DNA of 64,000 nucleotides from Atherinomorus stipes. Its lineage: Eukaryota > Chordata > Actinopteri > Atheriniformes > Atherinidae. The notes beneath the pieces are model-generated. The model ran no database searches. It had not been told where the DNA came from and saw only the letters and a list, made by a program, of their open reading frames with translations. Every line of letters starts with the position of its first letter. Positions within the stretch are counted from its first letter, which is position 1. The translations under genes and the position numbers were made by a program. The DNA is taken from the NCBI GenBank assembly GCA_023101725.1, contig JALJCO010008684.1, positions 262,501 through 326,500 of the forward strand, in the 5' to 3' direction. Shown in pieces: positions 1-12,800 of the stretch.

Positions 1-691
1 ACGGCCTACACCTTCTTCACTCCAGGAAACTTGCGACAGGCCCGAGACCTGGTCCGGGTGCTGGAGGAAGCCCGACAGGCCATCAACCCGAAACTGCTTC
101 AGCTTGTGGACTCAGGTCGTGGAGGAGGAGGCGGTAGGAAGGACTGATGCTTGTTCAAAGATTTATTTTTAGAAGAAAAGGTAATCTTAAACGATGAGTT
201 CTAATTGTTTTTATTCAGGTGGCAGAATGCGTTACCGTGGCAGCAACTCCAACAACCCTAACCTGATGTATCAGGATGAGTGTGACCGGCGCATGCGCTC
301 CGGCGGTGGCGGCAAAGACAGCCGCAGCGGTTTCGGTCGCGACAGCCGCAATAGTCGAGATGAAGACCGCTCCTCTTCCACCTACAGAGACCGGAGCCGG
401 GATCACAGAAACAGCTACAACTCGGGCTCGGACCAGTACCAGAGCTACAACAACGGTGGGGGGTACAATTCCCGCGGTGGAGCCCAGCCCTGCGGGGTCA
501 TCAAGGATCAGCCCAACCAATCACAAGCTCAGTTTCAGGCTCCTCTTCCTCCACCAACAGGGGGGCCGCAGCCTTTAATGGCACAACAGTTTGCCCCACC
601 ACAGCCCCCTCTAATGGGCTTCATGGGGCAACCACCTTACCCTTTTCCTTCTCCTCCTCCTCCTCCAGGCCAGCCACCTCCCCGGAAGTAA
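1..691 (+). CDS. ddx17: DDX17 (p72) DEAD-box RNA helicase, C-terminal exons (partial)
   Basis: This is the 3' end of an ATP-dependent RNA helicase that acts in nuclear RNA processing and transcription co-regulation. Coding exons are 1-133 (enters the window mid-gene) and 219-691, with an 85-bp GT/AG intron between. The first exon ends the helicase core (TAYTFFTPGNLRQARDL, then INPKLLQLVDSGRGGGG). The second encodes the low-complexity tail: the conserved block NNPNLMYQDECDRR, an Arg/Ser/Asp-rich stretch, a Gln/Pro region (PLMAQQFAPPQ, MGFMGQ) and a poly-Pro end with final RK. DDX5 and DDX17 share the first part; the PLMxQQF...GxMGQ...PPPPP...RK ending matches human DDX17 rather than DDX5, and the neighbours (GGA1, MICALL1 and C22orf23 of human 22q13.1) agree. 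Helicase motifs lie upstream of the window. Confidence 0.92.
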
Positions 692-1340
692 AGCGATGAT
701 AAACGAGTTAATTTGTACAACTGTGTGTGTCTAACTCTGTTTTTGCTGTTATCTCTGAGAAGAAGGGGTTTAAGCAGAAGAACAAGGGCTTGTGTTTTGA
801 TGTTTAACACACGAATCAAGAGAACTTGTTTAGACTGATAATCACTTTGCAGAAAAGCTGTGACAGATTAACTGTGGAGGGACACGTTTGTTTTGGTTTC
901 ATTGCAGTCAGATGTTACTACAGTTGATCCACTTAGTCTAAGCTGCCCAATGGGTCAAGATTTGGTCAAAACCGTTTTAGACTGAGGCTTTGGCGGTCTG
1001 AGGTTAGGACCACAGATCTACAACAACCAAAAAAGTTTCAATACTGATGTCACATTCCAGACACTTTCCTAAGATTTGTTCTTCGAAACCAATTTACTCT
1101 GTTTGACTTCAGTGTTTTATTTCTAACAATTTTAGCTTTAGAACCCACTTTTCTCCTTTTTCCAGATAAAGGGACTCTTGTACTAGATTTAGATATAGTT
1201 GGTCATGCATGCCTTTACATTACCTGTGAAACTTTTTAGTAAGCATTATTGATCAAACTGCAGTTTGTTTTATCTGTCAGTGTTCTTTTTACAGTGTTTT
1301 TCTTAAATAAATGAAGTAAGGCTACAGGCTGTGTTCTGGA
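692..1340 (+). other. ddx17: DDX17 3' UTR and polyadenylation signal
   Basis: The T-rich non-coding stretch after the DDX17 stop ends at a canonical AATAAA (1306-1311); cleavage is expected about 15-30 bases later. No credible ORF is present. The GGA1 message from the other strand ends about 10-40 bases further on. Confidence 0.7.
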
Positions 1341-1344
1341 AATT

Positions 1345-3893
1345 ATTCACTTAATGCATCAGGTAAATTTCTTTATTTGCTTCAAAGATATCTGTAGAGT
1401 ACATGCTCTATTTAGAGTCCAGCAGTTTTTACTGTACATGAGTGTTTTTATTGGCAAGATTTCATTCATATATACACACAGGGGCACAAATAAGATTTTC
1501 TATCTTCAGAAAAGCAGCTGTACAGGAATTTACACCATCACTGATGCGGTTGAACACTGGAGCCTGTTATTTCATGCCAGTCCGAGTTTGTGCAGGGAAA
1601 GTCTGATGCACCATAGTTGGGCAATGGTTACACAGATGGCACTGCATGCAGCTTCAGAAAGGGCATGTTATCAGGATAAGATTAAAGATTTAATGCTTTT
1701 CGTTTTGGTTGTAAGGATTGCCCTCATGCCTCACATATATTTCAGGTATTTTTCCCAACAGTGCTGGCAAAACTAAACTTTTAAACAGAAAGAAAATCCT
1801 CTGTCAAGAGCAAAGGGTAAAGGATCAGACATTTATAGGAATCTTCCAGAAAAAAACAGATTCAAATAATTTCTGGATAAAGCTATTAGTGACTGTAAAT
1901 CCTAGATACCGAGAGGATCCACATATTTCATGATGTGACGGCCTTCTCAATGCCTGGAACAGTATGAGCCAAATCTACATCATTTACAGGCTGCTTGAAT
2001 GATTCAAGTTAAGCTTTTATAATTGCTCTCTGCCCGTCCAAGAGGATAAAAGCATGACTGTATCTATAAGTAATTCATAGTATCAACAACAGCTTCATGT
2101 GCATCTTTATCATCAAATATTAATATGGGCTCATTTACCAAATTAAATGAAACTCATTAAACTAAATACATGCTCTCAAGTAAGCATACAGCTTAACCCA
2201 AACCATCCCCAATAACAATCACAGGAAACCCTCGATTTCAAGTTATAATTTAGCTGTAATTAAACAGACATTTCACAAGTTATTCAGATTCTCCCTTTCT
2301 GCCTCAGGCAGAGCCCATCACTCTAGTTTAATACAATTCCTTAAACTAATTTAAATGTCTGTGGATATTTGATTCTTTGACATCATTTGGTGTCATTTGT
2401 TTTCCATAAAGGCCATGAACATATGAAAGCAATACTCATTTATACATGTTATATACACAAAGCAAAAGAAAGTCAAATCCCAGGCACAAGTGGTAAAATG
2501 AAACCTAATGTATGGGATGTCTGCTCAGAACTTAACGCATCCCTCTTCGGGTTGGACGGAAAATGATGAGAAACAAGTGACTGAGAAGGAATGATTTCAT
2601 GTGCAAAGTAGAAACAAAGTAAGTGCATGTAAGTTCAAACTGCAAAACAAACCTGAATGAAACTATAAAAAATGTTTTGAAAACATACAAAAAGTGCAGA
2701 AAGATAGAAATTATCATTCAAGGGACAGAGATAAAGTATAAAGTGGCCTTCTTAGGCTTTTTGACATGTCACAGGAGAAGCGGCACAGGTGTAAATCAAG
2801 TTAATAACAGACTGAAATCCACGTGGCTGGTTCAGTTTCAGGGTTGGGGCATCCAGTATGCCAAAGATGTAATTGGCACCTGCACTTCTCCAGCTATGAC
2901 AAGCCGACACATCCACGGTGAAAAACCCAGCTGTTGCAGCTTAGACACAAACACACCATCTCCACGGCAGACTATCCAAAATATACGGAAATAAAACCTG
3001 AGCAGGGCTTAAAAACTGTGCATGACTTCGATGTGTGTGCTTCCTGGACAATTTGGTTACAGCATTTCACATCAACTTCCCACATTCTGAACCCATCTGA
3101 CTTGAAAGAAAACCACTTCTGTGGTTTCAAATTTGAGAGCTGACTGTATATTCACTTTCATGTTGTCTTGATGCATTTCATAACCCAACACCACCAGTCT
3201 GTATTTAAAACGGATGTTGTTTGCAAGTACAGCATGTCCCCGTTTGTGAAAATGTTCTCACAGTTCAGGAAATTAGTGCCAATTATAATTTAGGACAGAA
3301 ACCATTCCAAATCTTCTTTGTTTAGAACTTAAAAACACCACTTTCATTACTTAGTTGACTGACTTTGTTAGTGCAAATGGGTTAAAGGAAAATGATCTTT
3401 TGCAACTGTTCTGATAAATGTTTGACATGCAAACTGTGACAGCTCCAATGTGCGGCTAATTCTGCACACTTTTTAATCCCAAAGTAGGAATGTATACACT
3501 TGCTACCGAATGAGAAGCTTTCAAATAAACAAAGAAAGGAAAAAATGATTCACATGAAAATGGGACTTGCTTCGTGGGATGTACAATGGGGTAAAAAACA
3601 ACAACAACAACAACAACAAAAAAACAATCATCTCTTAAAAGGCTCAACTTGTTGGCTTCATATGAATGCACTGGATTGATTGTTGTAGGAGAACGTAGCA
3701 ACACCACTCAGCAACATGGACGTGATCAAATAAGGATAAGAAGGCACAAGGTAAACTGGTTTCCATAACTGCTCTCATGTCTGTATTTCCAGAAGAGTGT
3801 AAAGAGGCCGTCTCGTCTCAGACAGCACTACAGGACAACTCCAACCTAAATTTAAAGGAAGCAGCAGATCAGATGATGGGATCCTGGTCCTCC
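1345..3893 (-). other. gga1: GGA1 long 3' UTR
   Basis: Between the GGA1 stop codon (3894-3896) and the DDX17 3' end lies 2.5 kb without a recognisable gene. A minus-strand AATAAA (1377-1372) sits just before the DDX17 terminus, so I read the stretch as a long GGA1 3' UTR. It holds a (CAA)n run near 3598-3621. ORFs here (for example 1354-1776 on the plus strand) have no protein-like composition. Earlier poly(A) sites could shorten the UTR. Confidence 0.55.
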
Positions 3894-6800
3894 CTACAGG
3901 TTCCCCCAAGTGCTTGGAGGCGGGAACTGGTCCACATCACCGGATTCATCGTGAAACTTGTCCCCAAGGTTGAAAGTTAGTTTGTACCGCAAACGCACCT
4001 TCTCCTGAAATTAGAATAAAATTATTGGTTCAAATCTCAGCTTGCTGTGATCGTGCCCAATGGGGACACAGAATAATTATGAGCTTCAGTACCTTGTAAG
4101 GGTTAGCCAACAACAAAATCTGTGTGATAGCAGCTGGAGGCAGGATGGGATTAAAGGCTGGGAGCTCAGTAGTGGAGGGAGGCTGCAGCTTCACCTTCAT
4201 CACCTAAAAACACAAACACACTCATCAAAATCTGCTCAGTAACACATATCCACAGTTATTATACGGCTCTTTAGAATGCAGTAGAATGCTCCGTTGACTT
4301 AAGTGGGTTTTTTACAACGTTTTAGCGGTCATAAATTTGATATAATGACCACTAAAACAATATAATGACCGCTGTGAAGGGCAACAGATCTTTTCCCCTT
4401 TTTTTTAACCTGTGGTCTTACGGTTAATCGAATATTACTCCACAGTGCAAGTAGGCCACTCACTAATCTCAACGGGAAAAAATCAGCAACAAAAAAATGC
4501 GAGCGAGCACTTAGCAACACCTTGTGGTAGAAAAATGGATGACTTCCCAATTAATTTAAAGGAATAGTTCACCTTCAGAATGATTTAACTTTATTTTCCA
4601 CTTACCCTGATGGTGAGCAAGACTCTGGACCACTTTTTTAATAAGTCAAATGCAGCCGGGGATCAGGGCGACTTCTCGTTTCCCTCCAATGGAGTTCGCC
4701 AGGGTCCGAGCCAAAAAGGTCCATAAAAGTCCACAAAAAATTGTCAATATTCCTCCATACTGCTTGTCCCATGTAATCTAAGTGCCCTGAGTGGGTAGTG
4801 TCCAGAATTTACTTGAAACTACGCCATTTAGTATATTTTTAGAGTCTAAAAAGGAGTATTGTTTACGTCCAAGATGCGCGCACATGCGCGGTCACGAAAC
4901 TATGGAAGCCTCGGCGTTCAGAGCCTACTCTGCCAATAATGCAAGCGTAGAAGAAGAAATTCACTGTTTACATTGTGGTGAGAGCGCAAGAGCTCTAAAC
5001 AAACCGGGACAAACACAGGAGGGGTTGGATATTTATCTAAAAGAAAGAAAGAAAGAAAAAGAGAACGCGCGATCTCGTCTGCCGTGGCTTCCGTAGTTTC
5101 GTGAATGCGCATCGGCGTGCTTGCTGGGCATGCGATGTAGTCTTGTTTAGACTCTGAAAATATACTCAATGGCGTAGTTTCAAGTAAATTCTGGACACTA
5201 CCCACTCAGGGCACTTGGACTACATGGGACGAGCAGTATGGAGGAATATTGACCATTTTTTGTGGACTTTTATGGACCTTTTTGGCTCGGACCCTGGCAA
5301 ACTCCATTGGGGGGAAACGAGAAGTCGTCCTGATCTACGGCTGCATTTGACATATTAAAAAAGTGGTCCAGAGTCTTGCTCACCATCAGGGTAAGTGGAA
5401 AATAAAGTTAAATCATTCTGAGGGTGAACTATTCCTTTAAACATCTTTGGCGAGTTTGGGGATTTTGAATGCTGGGTCCAGGCTGAGTTCATGGATTAAC
5501 CCTCTCCAAAACGAAAAAGACAAAAAGACCAGAGGCGAGAGGCATATGGCTAACAGCAGAGGAGGAAATGTCCAGTTCAACATACAGAAATAGCCGGTGC
5601 TAGCCTAAGTTCCAGCCGCCATGACTCAACTAACAAATGTTGCTAAGCAACAAATGCCTCGACTGTGGGGAACTATTTCATTTTTAATGTAAAACATGAG
5701 AACGTTTTTTGGCCTTCTTAAAAAATAGAAGACTTTAATTTGAATTCTATTTTTTGCAAGTAGCCATATAATAAGCCCCAACAGACCCAGACGCTTCGAA
5801 TGGGGTCTGCATTCGCCTGTCGGTCCATATTTCCCAATAATGACCTGCGTTCCCTACATTATCCCTTACTCAAAGTGGTCAACAGTATGATATACAACCA
5901 TCTCAACTATGGATGTTCGATATTGTTTTTTTTTACCAATATCCAATATAACATCATCCAACTCTTAATTTCTGATATCAACAAATACCGATCTATGCAG
6001 ACAACTGTGAGGTTGTATCTCATATTTTGAGAGATCCAACTATATTCTGCTCTGAGACCAAAGATCCCAAAATAGCCTTAACTCAGCCGAGGAGTTCATT
6101 TTGGACATCTGGCTGCCAGATATCAGATACTACCAGGTATCAGCCAACATGTGGCTGATTATAATTTTTCTGACAACTTGGTAACTTAACCACCAACTTA
6201 AAACCAGACATATTATAAGCAGCATCAAAGCGAGTCCGTCTGTAGCAGCAGCAGCAGCACTGTAGTCACATGACTCTGAAAGGAATGCTGGGATATGAAG
6301 TTCTTCCACAATAACAGGGACTTTTCTCCATGCTGAACCGCTGCTAATCTCTCGCAAGATTTTAGTGATAATGAATATTGACCCGAAATAACGATACCGA
6401 TATTTTCCAATATCAGATTTTACTCTGATATCGGCAGATATCATGTTTATGCATTTATGATATTTTAATCATAAATGTGGATTTTGATCTGATATCGGAC
6501 AATAATATTGGTTTGCCAATAATTATCGGACATCGCAAGACAAAAAAAAACTTAAAATGAGCCTGGAGATCTTTATTTGGAGAGTCAAATGGATATTTAA
6601 AAAAAAAATAAAACTCTGTACTTACTTTTGGCACAGCTGCCTGGAAACGGATGTTGGTAACAGGAATGGGGGCCGAGGACAACATGGAGATGATCACCAC
6701 TAGCACATCAGGTCTTAATGGAGGACAGTCACGCGCAAAGGTGAACAAAACCCGGAGACTGTGTTTGTCGAACACAGTCACTGGTAACAAGCTGCCTGAA

Positions 6801-9800
6801 AATTAGCACATAATGTAAAAGAAAAACGAGAAAGAAAAATAAAAAATAAAGATTAAGATTGCTGCATAAATGCAGAAGGGTATTGTTAAATGAGGGAATA
6901 AAAGCAAAACCCTTTTCCTTAAACCAGCATCCGTGATTTGGTTCTGATTCTTGTACTTACTTGGTTTGACTGATTCCAGAGGCACTGTGACGTCAGCCAG
7001 AGAAATGCTGTCGTAGGGGTCAGCAGCTAAAGCGCTTTTCTCAGCAAGACTAAGATTGGAGAGGAGGACGGCATCAGGCTGCTCTGACTGAATCAGGCTA
7101 GCCATTGGCCCTGGGGCTGGGGCTGGAGCAGGAGCAGGAGGGGTGCAGGTGCTGGCTGCAGAGGGAGCAACCTTACAGTTGCTGCTGGATTTGGTCTGGA
7201 GATCTCGCAAAGTCATTCTAGACTGAGGCTGCAGCTTATCCCTGCATCAATAAGAGCCAAAAACCAAAAGCAATGTAGCTGCTTACAAAAAACAAAGCAT
7301 TTACAATATAAACCACTGCGTTTCAATGGAAATGATAAAGTCATGCCACCTCATGCTCACTCACCATTTGACCTGCTGACTCTCTGGAGGTAAAGACTGT
7401 TGTAACAATGTCTTGCCCAGCAAGTCCAGCTCTTCCATGGCTTTAGGAGCAGCAGAGGGCCCCCCTACTGGTGGAGCCTGTGGTGTCTGAGTCATAGCTG
7501 GTAGCAACACTGCAGCTGACACAGATGACTCTGCAGCATCTAAAGACTGAGAACAAACAGGGACTTCGTTAGGCAAGTCAAATGGATAGAGACTAACATG
7601 ATATATATATTAAAAGCATTTTCATTATTTAGTCTTTACTGCTCAGTAAAGTGTATTTTTTATCTTGATGCAAACATGCACATTATCTTACTTCGCACCT
7701 GAGGGATGTTGTTAGAGTCACAGTTTTCTGTTACATTCAGTCCTGAGAGATCAAATAAGAAACAAGATTTACATTTAATTCATCAAGTTCTCATTGGTTA
7801 TACAACAAAGCCAAATGAATCCTGGGTGGAAAATATATGTGGAGAGGTGAAATTAATCTACTAACCCAGAGACATGAGCTCATCATCCAGAAGGTTCAAG
7901 CCCACATTCTGAGTCAGAGCCTGCAGGCCAGAAAACTCAGAGTTGGACGGTTCTGTCTTGGCTGCAACATTAAGCCCACTCAAGTCTACAAGTGCTGAAT
8001 TTTCTGAGTCTGAAAAAAAAAAAAAAAAAAAAGAATAAGGTGTAAGAATGGATGTAAACACTGACGGATGATAAGTTACATGTACATGTAAAAATCACAT
8101 AACTGGAGTCTTAAAGAGTGATGGGGAAAAGAGTTTGACACCTACCTGCATGTGAGGGCATGGTTACGCCATCATTAGTCACCTCCTCACCCTTTACAAG
8201 CTGCCTGTACAGATTGATGACCTGCGTCAAGCTGTCGTTTGCCTGCAGGATATCCGCTGTAAGGAGAAAACTAGTCAGCAACACCGCAGTGGCTTCAAAT
8301 CCTGCACTAGCAAATCCTCTGTACACTAACTTACCTAAAGCTTCATCATTGTCCTCTGTGTCACTCGCCAGTCTGAATAGTGTAGGCCGCATCTTTTCAC
8401 AGCGCTGATAAAGATCCTGTCATCACAGACATGTTAATTCAAACCACTGAGAGCTATCAAAGTCTTTTAATGAGACCATACTTTGCTTTTAGAGCCTCTT
8501 TCTTTTTTAGTTTTATTACACTAGTTCAAAATTACACAGCTCAAAATTCACACCACAGAGTTATTCTGACTCATTTATGGACAGAAAACACTGTCCCTGA
8601 GCTGCGTGGCACACTTTAAGTAACCCAAGCTTTTCTTTACTTGTTAACATCTTGATGGAACCAGGGATGTCACGATCACAAATGTTCTTGGTATGTTTTT
8701 TCTCAGAGAAATAATCACAATTATTATATCTTAACTCCAAACACCATAAATGTGTTATATCACATGAACACACCTCACAAATCTTTAAATTTTAGTTAGA
8801 TTTGTCAAAAGTGATGCGTTAATGCAAACAGATTGAATTAACTTAATTAATTTAATTTGTTTTTACACATTACACAACAACAAGGTTATTACTCATGCGG
8901 TATTCAAAATCTGAATTTGGTATCATCTTGGTCAGCAGATTCTGGGTTTGTGGGTACCTTATCACAGTGGTGAACAGAATCCACCAAAACCCCCTTTATC
9001 CTCCATACTTGTGACCCACTAAATGTATCAAATAACTTTGTTTTCATTATGTGCACGAGTTGTGCTGATCTGCCGTCATGGTTCAGACATGATCTTTGAT
9101 GTAAAGTGACGATATTGCAGAATCTTCAATTAAATAATCATGGCATTAATACTGCAGTTAATCGTGAAAGTAAATAATCGCAACATCCCTAGATGCAACA
9201 CATTTGTTAAAGGGAAAATGTATAAGCACTGCTATGAAAACCATGTGGTGAAACTCAAATTTCCCCCTCTGAAAAAGATAAATGCAGGGAGGAAAGAAAA
9301 TCAACTCTTCTCCTTCATGTAAAATCTAACTATGGATCAAATCCCACCAACCACTGCTGCTCAGGCTACATGTATTGTACTTTAAAGATGTTTTAAAAGC
9401 TGGCATTAATTAATAAAAACAAAACAAACAAACAAAAAAAAACCACACAAGTTAAGCTTGTATTATCTAATCTGTCTGATTTGGGTCTCCTTGTCTCCTC
9501 CCTGACACTGACCTGGAAATCATCTCAATACAGCTATAAGCGATACACTAGAATATCCTCTGGGGAAGTCTTTTCAGCTGTGAGGTCTAAAAACAGCCCA
9601 TGAAACATTAATCTCAATGTTGAATTTAAGTGATGTACCCTGCCTGGTTTGAAAAAAATAATAGGTCACACACTAGCATACTTTGAGTGATTTCACCAGA
9701 CACTGGCTTTGGCAACTTTTGATGAGCTCATCATGATATTCTCCTCAAGGTCGAGACTCGGTGGTCAAAGCTTGTATGAAAATGCTCCCTGAACCACTTG

Positions 9801-12800
9801 TTCACACTTATGACCTGATGAATCATGGCATTGTCATCTTAAAATACATTCACTGATTTTTTTTTTTCTTTTTAAGTATATTCAAGCAGTCAAACAACCT
9901 CATTTTATGAGCACATAATGCTGCTGAACCTTGACCCGAACAACTGAAGCTACCTAGGATCATAACGCTGAGCACACAGGCTAATACAAAAAGCCCTGGC
10001 CAAGAATCCAGCACGCCTTACCCTGACGTGTCCATCACTCTGGAACAAAGCAAGTCTGGACTCGCCAAACCACATGACATTTTTCAGTTTCTCCAAAGTT
10101 CAATCTTAATGCTTCCTAGCAAATTATAGACATTTAATTGTTTAGTAGTTTAAAAGAACCTCCTTGGTTGTTTTAAACGTGGCTTGAGGCAGACTGAAAC
10201 TCTGACCTATCTCAAAAAAAGCAACATCTTCACCACTTCTTCTCGCATCTGTATGAAAGGAGGAGTCAAGATTGAGGAATGAGATAATAGGCCTGAGTGT
10301 ATTTGTACGAGTGTAGTATATCTAGGGGAGGGGCCTGCAACATGTGGCTCTTTGGACCTTCCACAATGGCTCTCAATAATTTCTGACAAAAAAACAAAGA
10401 ACCAACTAAGATTTCTAAATATTGGTTCATACAAAATATTTGTAGGTTTTAGCAGTTTCTTCCTGGAATAATTGTGTTGAATTTCCACAAAATGATGACA
10501 CTAAAAGAACCAGCAATATATTTTTAATCCATTTCTTTTTCTGAATCAAAATTAGTTTTTTTTTTCCCCACATAATTTTTTAAGAAAATTATTGAAAAAC
10601 AATTTTTGAAGAAAATGTATCAACTCTCTTTTTGCAAGGTTTTTTTGTTTAAATTAAAAAAAAAAAAATTGATTCCTTTAAAATGACAGCAAATTTTCTA
10701 TAGTAAGTATTTATCAAAGACGATAAGTTGCCTTTTTTCAAAAGGCCATGGAACAATTGTGGCTCTAAACAACATTTATTTTGGATTGTAAAGGTTGCAA
10801 ACCCCTGACCTACGGGGCCAAGCAGAGAAAAACAGACAGACGTTGTAAAAGGTTTGACAGCGGAAATTATATCTATGACATTTAAAGGATCACAACCTGG
10901 GTGGACATCATGGTCAAGTAGCAGCCAGATAGCTACACGGGGCCAAAAACCTTTTTTGGAGACATTTTAATTGCAAAATGATGTAAATCCAAATATGTAG
11001 GGACTACAATGATATAAACTGTCATACAACTATAAAATTTGGCAGCGTGTATCCTGATACATAGAGGGAGGTAGGGGAAAAGGTTCTGAGCCTTGCTGCA
11101 AGTCTATTTGAAGTCATCAGCCCCCAACATCCCACAAAAGACAAAAACAGTCATGTTCACCTGACAATTTTCAGAGAAATTTATGTTTTTCAGATAAAGA
11201 TTTAAAGTATATTTACCTATTTTGAACACTAACTAATTCAGAAAACCACAAGTGCACTGCTTGTTTGCTTTGGGAAGACAAGAAAGAGAATGTAGTCTGA
11301 CCATGCCAGTATAACAAGTAGTTTTTTTTACAATAGGGGAGGGGCTGCATTGTTTGGAGCCAGTCTGTAGCTGGTAGAAAGGTCATATTTGGCTCAAATG
11401 GGAGCTTATGAATTAAGGAAGTTTCCTATAAACACATATTAGGCATAGACGTTCTCCATAAAGTGCTGAAAAAATAAAAAGGTTTTTGAAAATTGTCAGG
11501 CGAACATGACTTTTGTCTTTTTGGGGACGATACCTTGAAAAAGACTTGCAACAAGACTCAGAATTTTTTTTCCTGCCTCCCCCTATAGCCACTTTCAGAC
11601 TTGCATCGCAGAACAAGAGCGGTACAGTCCATTCACCCTTTAACCGGATTAGTCTTTTCAAACATGCCACTGCCTTGCAGTCTTATCGCGTCCCGGGAAC
11701 TTTCAGACATCAGGAAATGTTGCGGAAAAGTCAGCACAGCCACGCTCTCCCTTCAACTCCATCCAGAACATTTTCTTGTGCGTTCAGCCAAAACGACATG
11801 CCACAACATTTCTGCTCTTACGATATGGAAACCAACCGGTACATGTACGCTACATCTCCGAGGTAAAAGACCGGAACGCATGTCTGAATGCAAGCGTTAT
11901 AAAAGAAAAAGTCCGCACTATTAACGCTTTCCAGCACAAGTCTAAAGGGGGCTTATGTGTCACGATACACTTGGCATGCAACAATATAAAAATTTCATGT
12001 CACGGTTATTGTGACCAAAATGATCACGGTTATCTATTTATCACGGTATTGGTGAAATCTGATCAAATTGTTCAAAATGTTCTTATACACACTAAAATCT
12101 TTTCACCAAGTTTCAATTTAAAAAAAAAAATAGTAACAAGCACAATAGACTTTCTGTTGGCAAAACATGTAGACATCAAACATATAAATGTGCATTAAAG
12201 AAGCATCTTATGACTACAAGAGGGTTCCCTGCTTTATGCAATATTGTAGATAAGAACTAAGAATACTTTTCTTCACATTCAGTGCTCAAGAATTGATCTA
12301 GTCTGACAGATTTCAGAAGAACTGGTCCAGAAAGGAAACTTTAACTGTTTCATTACCTTAGTAGAAATCACATGTTCATATCACAGCAACACTAACATAT
12401 TAAATGAGGCTGAAACATTAAAATAATAACATAAGTAAATGAATAAATAAATAAAAAAGTTTCCATCCAGCATCCTTGGAAAAATCCAGAATACATCTAG
12501 ACTATAGACTTTGTCCTTTTTGAATGAAAAAAAATCTCCAGAGCTTCCATGCGGTGCCTTCCACCATGTTTTCAGAGACCAAACATGCAAACTGTGTGTG
12601 AGGAACTGCTGCTGCTTTTCCTGGCTATGCGCAGCATCACTGTGAGTTTTTCAAAACACGATAATCACGGTTTTACAATAATTGAAATCTGAAAAGGTAA
12701 TACTAATTGTCAAGGAATTATATCCCGATTTATCTTTTTATCGATTATTGTTACATCCCTACAACACACTGCCAAATTTTATAACTGTGCGACTGTTGCT

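Noticed and set aside
1354..1776. 140-codon plus-strand ORF downstream of DDX17
   Set aside because: Lies in the GGA1 3' UTR, has no family resemblance and no splice context.
4791..5205. Two opposite ORFs sharing the peptide start MGSVQNLLETTP
   Set aside because: They are the two arms of one inverted repeat read from each side, not a duplicated gene.
5639..5651. Perfectly symmetric X-box-like GTTGCTAAGCAAC
   Set aside because: Lies in repeat-rich GGA1 intron 15, far from any promoter; likely chance or transposon sequence.
11513..12198. Overlapping plus-strand ORFs of 107-140 codons
   Set aside because: Inside the inverted-repeat composite of GGA1 intron 8; composition and lack of homology argue against coding.
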